From Gigaspora margarita (taxonomy: Eukaryota; Glomeromycota; Glomeromycetes; Diversisporales; Gigasporaceae), in assembly GCA_009809945.1 (NCBI GenBank), contig WTPW01000153.1:269203-333202 (forward strand): DNA of 64,000 nt. The letters are read 5' to 3'. Of the stretch, positions 55,899 through 64,000 are shown one piece after another (position 1 is the first letter of the stretch; each line of letters begins with the position of its first letter). The translations under genes and the position numbers were made by a program. The notes under the pieces are model-generated. The model made no database searches. It saw nothing but the letters and a program-made list of their open reading frames with translations, and had not been told where the DNA came from.

Positions 55899-58262
55899 NT
55901 TTTTGGGAAGGATAAGTAAAAAAAGCTGATAACACTATTTACGCAAAATTTTATTAAGATAATCAACTTTGAGTTACTAACAAAAGTTGTAGAATGAGTC
56001 AAAAGAACATTAGTTTCATAAGACGATTTCTAATATTTTATCATTAAAATTTGCCTCTACAGTCAAAATATGTTCTAAAACATATACAAAAAGTGATCTA
56101 CAAAGAAATATTGAATATTTTTAAATGAAAAAAAGCCATTCAGGAACGAAAATTAAAACCAAATAACTTGAAATTTTAGAAAGTAAAATTTCATACTGTT
56201 ATCTATCACTTTTAATAGTGCACAGTAACTTGTTTCATTTGAACTTGTAAAAATTAGAGTAGAGTACCATAATTTTTTTGTCCTCTTCTTCACAGAGAAA
56301 CCTGACTGTACCAAATTTTTTTAAAACTTTGAATGAAGGTATCTTAGCAACCACCTAATCAAATTTGATGAAAATTTTTTTATTTGAATTCTATAGATCC
56401 ATAGAATTCAAATAAAAAGGTTTTCATCAAATTTGATCAAGTGGTTGCAAAGATATCTTTGATCAAAGTTTTAGAGAATTTCATAATGCCTATCACATAA
56501 CAGATACGTTTAAATTTTTGACAAAATTTTGATCATAGATATCTCTGCAACCACCTGATCAAATTCAATGAAAATTTTTTATTTGAATTCTATGGATCCA
56601 TAGAATTCAAATAAAAAAAATTTTATCGAATTTGATCAGGTGGTTGTAGAGATATCTTTGAACAAAGTTTTAGAGAATTTCAAAACGCGTATCACATGAC
56701 AGATATGTTTAAATTTGTTGACAAAACTTTGATCAAGGATATCTCTGCAACCACTTGATCAAATTTGATGAAATTTTTTTATTTGAATTCAATAGNTCCT
56801 TAGAATTCAAATAAAAAAAATTTCCATCAAATTTGATCAGGTAGTTGCAGAGATATCCTTGATCAAAGTTTTGTCAAAAATTTAAACGTATCTTTCATGT
56901 GATACGTGTTTGAAATTTTCTAAAACTTTGATCAAAGATATCTCTGCAATCACCTGATCAAATTTGATGAAATTTTTTTATTTGAATTCTATGGATCCAT
57001 AGAATTCAAATAAAAAAATTTTTATCGAATTTGATCAGATAGTTGCAGAGATATCCTTGATCAAAGTTTTGTCAAAAATTTAAACATATCTGTTATGTGA
57101 TACGTATTTTGAAATTCTCTAAAAATTTGATCAAAGATATCTCTGCAAACATCTGATCAAATTCGATAAAAATTTTTTATTTAAATTCTATAGATCCATA
57201 GAATTCAAATAAAAAAATTTTCATCGAATTTGATCAGGTGTTTGCAGAGATATCTTTGATCAAAGTTTTAGAGAATTTCAAAACGTATATCACATGACAG
57301 ATACGTTTAAATTTTTAACAAAACTTTGATCAAGAATATCTCTGCAACTACCTGATCAAATTCGATAAAATTTTTTTTATTTGAATTCTATGGATCCATA
57401 GAATTCAAATAAAAGAATTTTCATCGAGTTTGATCAGTTGGTTGCAGAGATATCTTGATCAAAGTTTTAGAGAATTTCAAACGCGTATCACATAACAGAT
57501 ACGTTAAAATTTTTGACAAAACTTTGATCAAGGATATCTCTGCAACTACCTGATCAAATTTGATGGAATTTTTTTATTTGAATTCTAAGGATCTATTGAA
57601 TTCAAATAAAAAAATTTCATCAAATTTGATCAAGTAGTTGCAGAGATATCCTTGATCAAAGTTTTGTCAACAAATTTAAACGTATCTGTCATGTGATACG
57701 CGTTTTGAAATTCTCTAAAACTTTGATCAAAGATATCTCTGCAACCACTTGATCAAATTCGATGAAAATTTTTTTATTTGAATTCTATGGATCCATAGAA
57801 TTCAAATAAAAATTTTTCATTGAATTTGATCAGGAGGTTGCAGAGATATCTATAATCAAAGTTTGGTCAAGAATTTAAATGTATCTGTCATATGATAGGC
57901 GTTTTGAAATTCTCTAAAACTTTGATCAAAGATATCTTTGCAACCACTTGATCAAATTTGATAAAAATTTTTTTATTTAAATTCTATGGATCCATAGAAT
58001 TCAAATAAAAAAATTTCATCAAATTTGATCAGGTGGTTGCTAAGATACCTTCGCCCAAATTTTTAGAAAAATTTGGTACAGCTTGTATTTTAATAGATGT
58101 TTTGATTTTTTTTAAAACTTTGAGTGAAGGTATCTTGGCAACCACCTGATCAAATTTGATGAAAATTTTTTTATTTGAATTCTATGGATCCATAGAATTC
58201 AAATAAAAAATTTTCATCGAATTTGATCAATTGGTTGCTAAGATATCTTTGCTCAAAGTTAA
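54230..58262. repeat. 199-bp palindromic satellite array, 19 palindrome centres
   Basis: Each unit is a palindrome whose arms read, from the centre outward, GGATCC, TATAGAATTCAAATAAAAA, ATTTTCATCAAATTTGATCA and GGTGGTTGCAGAGATATC. Units are linked by a spacer with AAACGTATCTGTCATGTGAT in either orientation. Centres in copy 1 lie near 54280, 54480, 54680, 54878, 55078, 55278, 55475, 55674 and 55873, so the period is about 199 bp. Nine more follow in copy 2, and one final centre is near 58190. Confidence 0.9.
55900..58016 (+). repeat. 2117-bp segment, second copy
   Basis: It is joined to the first copy by a single unresolved base at 55899 and has one further unresolved base at 56796, where copy 1 has G. 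The lack of other differences in an otherwise fast-diverging array suggests either a very recent duplication or a scaffolding error. Confidence 0.85.
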
Positions 58263-58274
58263 GATTTTCATTTC

Positions 58275-58420
58275 AAATTTTATATATTCAAAAGCAGGTT
58301 TAAATTTTAACAGCAGGTTTTACATATTTTATATATTCAAAAGAGGTTTTACATATTCAAAAGTGAATTACATATTTTATATATTCAAAAGTGGGTTTTA
58401 TATATTTAAATACAATGAAG
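58275..58420 (+). repeat. ~35-bp tandem repeat (TATATATTCAAAAG)
   Basis: TTTTATATATTCAAAAG followed by GTTTTACATA words recurs four to five times, just inside the right end of the 5.2-kb element. Confidence 0.65.
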
Positions 58421-58567
58421 ATTTTATCTAATTTAGCTAATTAATACAAGTTTTACTAGCAGGCATTGTGGGTTTCACCATCATAAAATAAAAATAAAAA
58501 TTTTATTTATATAATTGTCAATCTCAAAATAATTTTTCTATATATATACCATAGTATTATTATCTGT

Positions 58568-58598
58568 TTATAATCTATATTAGAGATGTCTGGGGTCC
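58568..58598 (-). repeat. Second, internal copy of the right terminus of the 5.2-kb element
   Basis: TATAATCTATATTAGAGATG then TCTGGGGTCCT matches the true terminus at 58789-58819 at about 26 of 31 positions. The element therefore carries a duplicated end, or a related element is nested here. Confidence 0.7.
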
Positions 58599-58819
58599 TG
58601 TTACAGATTTGCATAGATTTTTATTAATTACAGTTTTAAAAAATTTGCACTATATTTATTTACCCAATGCTAGATGTCATAATTTAGTTTTAGCAAATTA
58701 CTATAAAATTTATATGTGATAATCCAACTTTTAGCAAATTTACTTGATTTAAGGGGTAGCGAAAACACCTAAATTTATGCAGATCAGTTATGACCTCTAT
58801 GAGAGATGTTTGGGGTCCT

Positions 58820-60077
58820 ATTTGTAAGATTGCTTAGAAATAGACCTAAGCTTATTGTATTTGAAAATGACAGACTGGGAGTTTGTGAAAATATCTATAG
58901 CGGAGTTACTTGTGTTGTTGAAATAGCTAAAAGTATAGCAAGAAGTTTAGCTTTATATGAGGATGGCCATTTTTGCAGTTGGGCTACATACTTGTAATAA
59001 TTTGGTCATTGTGAATCTGTACCCAACCAATGCCCATATAGCATTGGTTAGTTCCAAATTCTGTAACTGAACTATCTATATAGAATATGAAGTATTTTGG
59101 TTAGTATTAGTGTGAGCAATTTGGAAAAGGTCTTGTGAAGCGTCTTGTTCTGAAAAAGGGCTGAAATAAGAGTGTTTGTAACATATGTTGTAGGCAGAAG
59201 TAGAATATTTACTGGCTGCTTAATTGCAAATGAGTAGATAAGGCCAATATAGTTAGCATTGAACTTGAGCTGTTTGTTAGCAAATTTTTTACCAAAAAAT
59301 TGGGTAGAAAGAGCTGCTGATACCTCTAGAGTACAGTAGTTGAGAACAAAGTTGGAGTTGAGGTGACAACCTGGGTAGCAAGAGCATTGCACAGTAGTAA
59401 AGGTATTGATTAGCTTGGGATGGATCCATATTGTGTTGCTAGTGCATAATGGAGATTATATTGGTTTTGTGAAATGTCTTCTTGATCTATAAATTGTAAT
59501 TTTATTATTCTAGTATATGAGTGTTCATAGTTTGAGAGATTTGGGTATCTGGTTCATATGATAAGTAAAGAGGCTGAACCCTTGGGGCAGTGTTGTACGT
59601 TTTGGCTGTCCATAGCCTTTTTTGGCTTGTTCACGTCCAAATTGTCCAAATGTTCAAGATTGTTCAAAGCTTGTCCAGGCTTTAATAATTAATAAATCTA
59701 TCTAAAAAATATATAACTATATATTTTTTTAGGTGCTGAACACATTCCAGTTAAAATTAAAATAGGTTATCTTAATAAANTTTTAAGTAATTTTACTTTA
59801 TTTAATTGTCCAAAATTGTCCAAAATTGTCCAAATTATTGTCCAAAGCTATCCCGTAGCAACACTGCCTTGGGGTAATAGAGTTGGTATATAGTACACTG
59901 ATCATTGTGGAATAGAATTGTACCTTTAAGGTATGAAAACCAATATAGTTTTTTACTAGTAGGAAGATGCAATAATTTAGATAAGATGTGTTGCTATTCT
60001 AGTAGAGTTTTGTTGTCCATGAAGCAAAGCTGCTCCAGGTATAAGTTTTGTTTGTATCTGAGTTGCTATATAAAGGT
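58820..60077 (-). pseudogene. LINE-2 fragment: connection region and first half of RNase H
   Basis: Text such as MGIGWVQIHNDQIITS matches MGIGWVQILNNQVLHQ of LINE-A, and CCCHRYFHKLPV-like shifted text follows. The frame at 59072-59392 belongs to the connection region. A short GTCCAAA-rich patch at 59630-59850 (TTGTCCAAAATTGTCC words) is not found in LINE-A and may be another small insertion. Confidence 0.6.
59625..59860. repeat. TTGTCCAAA-word patch within LINE-2
   Basis: GTCCAAATTGTCCAAATGTT at the left and AATTGTCCAAAATTGTCC plus TTGTCCAAAGC at the right, with AT-rich DNA between. GGCAGTGTTG (59586-59595) and the complementary AACACTGCC (59859-59867) suggest a MITE of about 280 bp with word-iterated ends. 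Confidence 0.5.
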
Positions 60078-61058
60078 TAGGGCTGTTAATCAGTCTGTTT
60101 GGTCCGTCCTAGTTAAAAAACTGCCATTCTTTTAAAAAACTGGACTGAACTGCGGTCCAGGACCGAATAGGACCGAATAGAGCTAGGTCAGACAGACTGA
60201 TAGTCAATAATACTTTTTTGCTACAATGATGAAATTAAGTTTGTCCGTATAAAGAATTTCAATACATTTACAATAAGCTTGTCAAATTTACAATATTTGC
60301 TTATATGATATAAGAGGAGCAATAATTAATACGTTTGATAATTTTAGTCATACATAAATTATAGATTAGAAAATAACATAGTATATTAATATAGCAAAAT
60401 AACATCTTTTAATTAACGTCGTAAATATGAACATTATAGTTAAAATCAGTTAAAAAGATATTTTGTCATTTTTAACTACTTAATTTTTGATTATTTGATT
60501 GAATAATAGAATCATAATTGGGCACACCAAATGCTCAATCTTATACTGATTCAAGACAAAAATTGTCTTAATATATGAAAATATCAAAGTAAATTAACAA
60601 AACGATTAGATGTTACTTGCATAGAAAGAAATATTTATTAATATAATATTTTTAGCGTTTACATGTTTGTCAAATATTTAAAAATTTATAAAACTAATAT
60701 ATTTAATAAAATAAATAAAAAATAAAGTATACTACTTGTATCGAGTTATTTCCATATTTACTATTAGGACTGACAGTCCTTTCGGTCTGTCCTAAAAAGG
60801 ACTGGACCAGCCAGGACCCCAAAATATACATAGATAGGCCAGGTATGAGTTTGCTTATTTTTGAGGTTTTTTATGCAGATCTTTTCTATTTATAGTAATT
60901 TTTTTGCTTATTTTTGAAGATTTTTCTGCAGATCTTTTCTTTTTTAGTAACCCTATAATTAACCTGACCTATCTATGTATATTTTAGGGTCCTGACCAGC
61001 CCGGTCCCTGGACGGACTGAAGGACCATTAGTTCAGAACGAACTGATTAACAGCCCTA
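60078..61058. mobile_element. hAT-like element with TAGGGCTGTTAATCAGT ends, contains an AGGACCC MITE
   Basis: The left end TAGGGCTGTTAATCAGT is perfectly mirrored at the right (ACTGATTAACAGCCCTA). The flanks ATAAAGGT (60070-60077) and GTAAAGGT (61059-61066) agree at 7 of 8. Subterminal DNA iterates GGTCC, GGACCGAATAG, GGACTG and CAGTCC words. Removing the nested MITE and its duplication leaves about 790 bp. There is no transposase. Confidence 0.85.
60813..60993. mobile_element. AGGACCC MITE, copy 3, perfect 8-bp duplication
   Basis: It starts AGGACCCCAAAATATACATA and its other end, inward, is AGGACCCTAAAATATACATA. It is flanked by the perfect duplication GACCAGCC (60805-60812 and 60994-61001). 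This copy sets the borders and the 8-bp duplication length of the family. It is the youngest of the three by this criterion. Confidence 0.92.
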
Positions 61059-62092
61059 GTAAAGGTACTGTATTTGGAATATTTGCTAAGAACATTTTCT
61101 AGAGTGTATAGCTATTGTCAATAGTATGTGACTATAGGATGTTTGAATTGGCCTGAACTGTAATCTCCATGTAGTTTAGGAGTTGAATGATCTTGAAGTT
61201 AGTTGTATATCTATTGGGACCATCAATTATTGGCTGTGTGTACTATAGAACATTAGTTGCTAACCATAAGTTGTTTTGTAATTGCTAAAGTCTAATACAG
61301 GTTGTAATGCCAAGTATAAAGGTATTGTTGAGTCTGAGCAAGAAGTTGATAATCAACTGTATATCCTATATGTTGCAAACATTGTATAGATTGTGGTTTA
61401 GCATAGTACTATTGGGAGTGATTGAGAGAGGTGGGACTTGTACTTTGCAATAATAAGATATTTGTCTAATATTTTGTTACATATTGAATAGGAAATTATG
61501 ATATTGTGTAGGCAGTATTTCCTAGTTGGATAATGACATATGCTATTTGTTAGTCAGTTATATTTTTGGTACTGGCAATATTGGCCAGATTCAGAGCTTC
61601 TTTTTGAATTATTTTGATTTGTGCAGTTTGTTTATTGTTGAGCATAAACCAGTAGGCTAAAAATTTGAATAACTAGTTTTTCAGAATTGAAATAAGGATA
61701 TAATTACAGAATTGTATAGTGGTTGTAGCATGATTTGTGATAAAGATGAATTAACTTGTATTTTTGCTATTTGATAAAAGGAAGTAGCAGTTTCAATGAT
61801 TTTTTTCATTTTTCTTTGAATTGAGTGATTTATAGTATATTGTCTACATATGCTAGGATATGTAAAAGTAGTTGCTGTGAGTGTGTAAAGCTAGTCTGCC
61901 ACAATGTGGCTAGGCTATAGCCTGAGTAGTGCAATAAGATATAGGTGATTAGAGAGCATAATATATCCTCTTGATTGTTTTTCTTGATCAATGCCATTCT
62001 TGACAAAGTAATAGTCAGTAAGGCCAAAATTGGTAATAACCTGGTTTGTTCAGTAAGAGAGAAGGTTAACAAAAAGAGTGCTTATTTATATT
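61059..62092 (-). pseudogene. LINE-2 reverse transcriptase fragment, catalytic Asp changed
   Basis: The order NQVITNFGLTDYYFVKNGID, then HILAYVDNIL, matches RIISNLGLTNFYSVKNGID and VLAYIDDTLW of LINE-A. The second Asp of the YxDD box is Asn here, so the RT would be inactive even without the stops. Similarity to LINE-A fades near 62092, which marks the 5' truncation. Confidence 0.7.
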
Positions 62093-62099
62093 AGGATAT

Positions 62100-62670
62100 G
62101 GTATTTCTTTTTATTATAATTTAACCTTTATAATCCTAATTCTTTTGTTTTTGTTTGTTTTTGAAAGCTTTGGTTCTTCTTTTTTTTCATGACCTTTGGA
62201 TTTATTCTTTGAGTTTTATGCTTCTGTTCTTCTGTTATACCAGTTTGGGTCTTGGTTTTGTTTTTGGATATCATAATCATGAACTTTTGTAGCAAGGTAT
62301 AGCGCCATTGCTACTAACAATTCTTTTTTCACATTCTATAAAAAATATTATGATGATTTTTGTAGAGCTTTAGCAGAAACAAAAATTTTTTATACTTTTC
62401 ACAATTTTTTTATAAATTTTTGCCAAACCTTTTTCAAAACTATTGCCCAGGAGCAATCTAGTTTGGCTTTCTCCAAGATTATATACATGAGCTTATTCTA
62501 TTGTAGCAAGTACAGGAGATTCTTTTTATTAGGCTCATTATTGGCATTTGGTTTTTTATTCTTCCTACTTTTTTTTTATCTATTCAAGAGGCCTAGTCGA
62601 ATCCTGGTCTATATATTTAGAAACCTTTTCATATCTACATTCTTTTCTACAGACTTTGATATAACTTGAC
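62100..62670 (-). pseudogene. Decayed Lys-rich gene of unknown family
   Basis: Minus-strand text includes LDCSWAIVLKKVWQKFIKK, VKKELLVAMALYLATKVHDY, DIQKQNQDPNWYNRRTEA and a basic tail NSKNKSKGHEKKEEPKLSK. Several stops and shifts interrupt it. The plus-strand open frame at 62463-62669 is its shadow. The family is unknown. Confidence 0.4.
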
Positions 62671-62779
62671 TAGGAGCAGTATTGAATATTAAAACTCTTA
62701 GTAGTATAAATTTTTCTTTTTAACTTGTTCATTTGAATTTTATTTTATCTAAAAATTTTCTAACCTTTTTTTCCTTTTT

Positions 62780-63060
62780 GCAGGATTTTTTGGGATATTA
62801 ATACCTTTGATTATAGTATCTAATAGGGTTAATTGTCTTTTTGAGTTATTATTTTTAGCAGATTTTAAATACTATTTACATGTTTTATTTTTTATAGCAA
62901 CAATTCCTTTTTTATAACAATATCCAATCTGATATATTTCTTTGGTACTTTCCATTTTGATTAATTTTTAATAATTAATGAATTTCTTATTTTCATCCTT
63001 TTTAATACTACTTTCTTGTGGAAGTCTTGAATAATATCTTTTTCTAGTACCCAATTATAT
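62780..63060 (-). pseudogene. Sel1-like repeat remnant
   Basis: From 62957 leftward the text is MESTKEIYQIGYCYKKGIVA, then a stop, then YLKSAKNNNSKRQLTLLDTI. The GYCYKKGI core matches the RIGYCYNDG repeat of the gene at the left edge. Upstream text (AAKYEAHVYNWVLEKDIIQD) may be the preceding part. One stop lies inside about 60 codons. The remnant ends at the MITE starting at 63109. Confidence 0.55.
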
Positions 63061-63108
63061 ACATGGGCTTCATATTTAGCAGCAAGCTTTAGAAGAAATA
63101 ATTCTATA

Positions 63109-63449
63109 CAGTCAGACCTCCATAAATGCAATCTCTATAAATGCAATACCTCCATAAATGCACGTTTTGTCTTGTCTGTAAGAAATTATTAGTGCTAAAT
63201 GCATGTTCTATATTCTGTAAATGCACATTCTTCCAAATAATTTTCTATATTATGCTACCTCTCTAAATGCATGTAGCCAATCAAATTTTAGTATTTAAGA
63301 TAGGTTATACAATTTTTGGTAGAAGTTACACAAATTTGATGATCTAATCCTTAAAGCTGCAATTTAATTGGCTCTCCCTAAATGCAATACCTCCCTAAAT
63401 GCACATTGTAGGCTTGTCTGTACACATTGCATTTATGGAGGTTTAACTG
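63109..63449. mobile_element. pogo/Tigger-like MITE, TA target duplication
   Basis: The inverted ends CAGTCAGACCTCCATAAATG and CAGTTAAACCTCCATAAATG, both followed by CAA, are flanked by TA (63107-63108 and 63450-63451). Several further CTCCATAAATGCAAT and CTAAATGCAC words occur inside. Such CAGT ends with TA duplication are typical of pogo-type Tc1/mariner elements. There is no coding capacity. Confidence 0.85.
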
Positions 63450-63660
63450 TATCAATTTATTCTTTCTCAGAACCAAGCTCATATTTAATATAGTTAAAGT
63501 TAGTGTATGTAATTTAGAGTTAGAGTTAGAGTTAATATTAAAATTAATACAAAATTGTAAAAGAAGTAATTTTTGTTAGTAATACTATAGGGTTATCTAG
63601 TAAAATTTTAAGTTTTATGGTTACAAATATATTAAACCTTTACTTTTACATTTTACAGAA

Positions 63661-63864
63661 AAGATTAGAAATTTTAAAAAATATATTCACTGAATATAAA
63701 AATTAAAAGTCAAATAATAATCATTTTGTATAATAAAATTTAGACTTTACTATATAATAACTACTTGCGATTGCTAAAAACCAATTTTATCTAAAAATAA
63801 GCTACTTCTGATTTTTGTATAATTTTGCCCAAAAAAGGTAGCTTATTTTCAGGAATTTACAGTA
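63661..63864 (+). mobile_element. Right half of a TACTGTA-family element
   Basis: AAATTAAAAGTCAAATAATA, TTTAGACTTTACTATATAAT, AAAATAAGCTACTTCTGATT and GGTAGCTTATTTTC run in the same order as in the right halves at 40430-40679 and 40980-41233. It ends TTTACAGTA. The left half is missing. Confidence 0.65.
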
Positions 63865-64000
63865 TTTATTTGTTTTGAATATTTAGTTTACATAATGTTA
63901 GTCTTATAATTTCATGCTTCTTTGTTATTTAACCAAAGATGCAATATAATATTGGAACTAATTATATATTTTTATATAAAAAAAATTTTGATTTTTAAAA

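Larger units (their letters stand above)
53598..58819. mobile_element. 5.2-kb inverted-repeat element with 199-bp palindromic array, perfect 8-bp duplication
   Basis: The termini are AGGACCCCAAACATCTATGA at the left and, inward from the right, AGGACCCCAAACATCTCTCA, both followed within ten bases by AGGTCATA (about 31 bp of inverted repeat). The flanks are a perfect 8-bp duplication ATTTGTAA (53590-53597 and 58820-58827). The ends resemble those of the 180-bp AGGACCC MITEs. The interior has no gene, only the palindromic array and its 2.1-kb duplication. It is non-autonomous and foldback-like. If the internal duplication is an assembly artefact, the real length is about 3.1 kb. Confidence 0.85.
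49499..62092 (-). mobile_element. LINE-2: one decayed minus-strand LINE split by four insertions
   Basis: Its remaining segments are 61059-62092 (RT), 58820-60077 (connection and start of RNase H), 53132-53597 (rest of RNase H), 52252-52952 (C-terminal region and 3' UTR) and 49499-49599 (3' tail and T-rich end). Each junction falls where an inserted element with its own target duplication can be removed, and the LINE protein then reads across. For example, RNase H text up to the FTDSQS-equivalent ends at 58820 and resumes with KYFKFNFWPIWHTL at 53597. The element is full of stops and frameshifts and is 5'-truncated in the RT. About 3.5 kb of LINE is spread over 12.6 kb. Confidence 0.8.

Noticed and set aside
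54230..58262. CRISPR-like array
   Set aside because: Units are 199-bp palindromes with repeated spacers inside a transposon-like element in eukaryotic DNA; spacers are not unique.

Overview
The window is AT-rich eukaryotic nuclear DNA with very few intact genes, short GT-AG introns, Sel1-repeat gene remnants and a heavy load of nested transposable elements. Together these suggest a repeat-rich fungal genome. An arbuscular mycorrhizal fungus (Glomeromycotina, Rhizophagus-like) is my best inference; it rests on general style, not on a database match. Single unresolved bases and one 293-base gap (23405-23697) fall almost only inside repeats, as in a draft assembly. || Layout. 1-487 is the broken 5' end of a Sel1-repeat gene. 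512-14160 is gene-poor and holds many small inverted-repeat elements, several with clear 8-bp target duplications (7141-7500, 8577-8832), plus one SINE-like insertion inside an older inverted-repeat element. 14180-14720 is a tRNA-derived SINE with a perfect 15-bp target duplication, lying in what looks like an intron of a decayed Lys-rich gene (14740-15943). 16430-17920 is a decayed minus-strand gene with a CX2C...CX2C motif. 17921 to about 29420 is a long minus-strand LINE (LINE-A: ORF1-like region, APE endonuclease, reverse transcriptase, RNase H, zinc knuckle), broken by two MITEs and a 2.2-kb insertion. || 33660-37277 carries the best host genes: two divergently transcribed, paralogous, three-exon genes for small secreted proteins; the second has a MITE in its last intron and a probable 1-base deletion. 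39160-42880 is a degenerate satellite split by a 1.6-kb element. 44716-46582 is an element built on 15-16-bp words, followed by a 526-bp palindrome and a TA-flanked Tc1/mariner-like MITE. || 49499-62092 can be read as one decayed minus-strand LINE (LINE-2) split by four independent insertions: a plus-strand LINE (LINE-B), a 179-bp MITE, a 5.2-kb terminal-inverted-repeat element packed with a 199-bp palindromic array, and a 981-bp hAT-like element that itself contains another copy of the MITE. The right edge has a second Sel1 remnant and a pogo/Tigger-like MITE. || The most novel-looking material is (a) a family of elements starting AGGACCC with 8-bp target duplications, from 180-bp MITEs to the 5.2-kb palindrome-array element; (b) a group of TAGG...CCTA elements with 8-bp target duplications whose interiors are iterations of one short word; (c) a SINE that appears to share its 3' tail with the resident LINEs; and (d) the secreted-protein gene pair. 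No intact transposase, rRNA gene, true tRNA gene or CRISPR array was seen.
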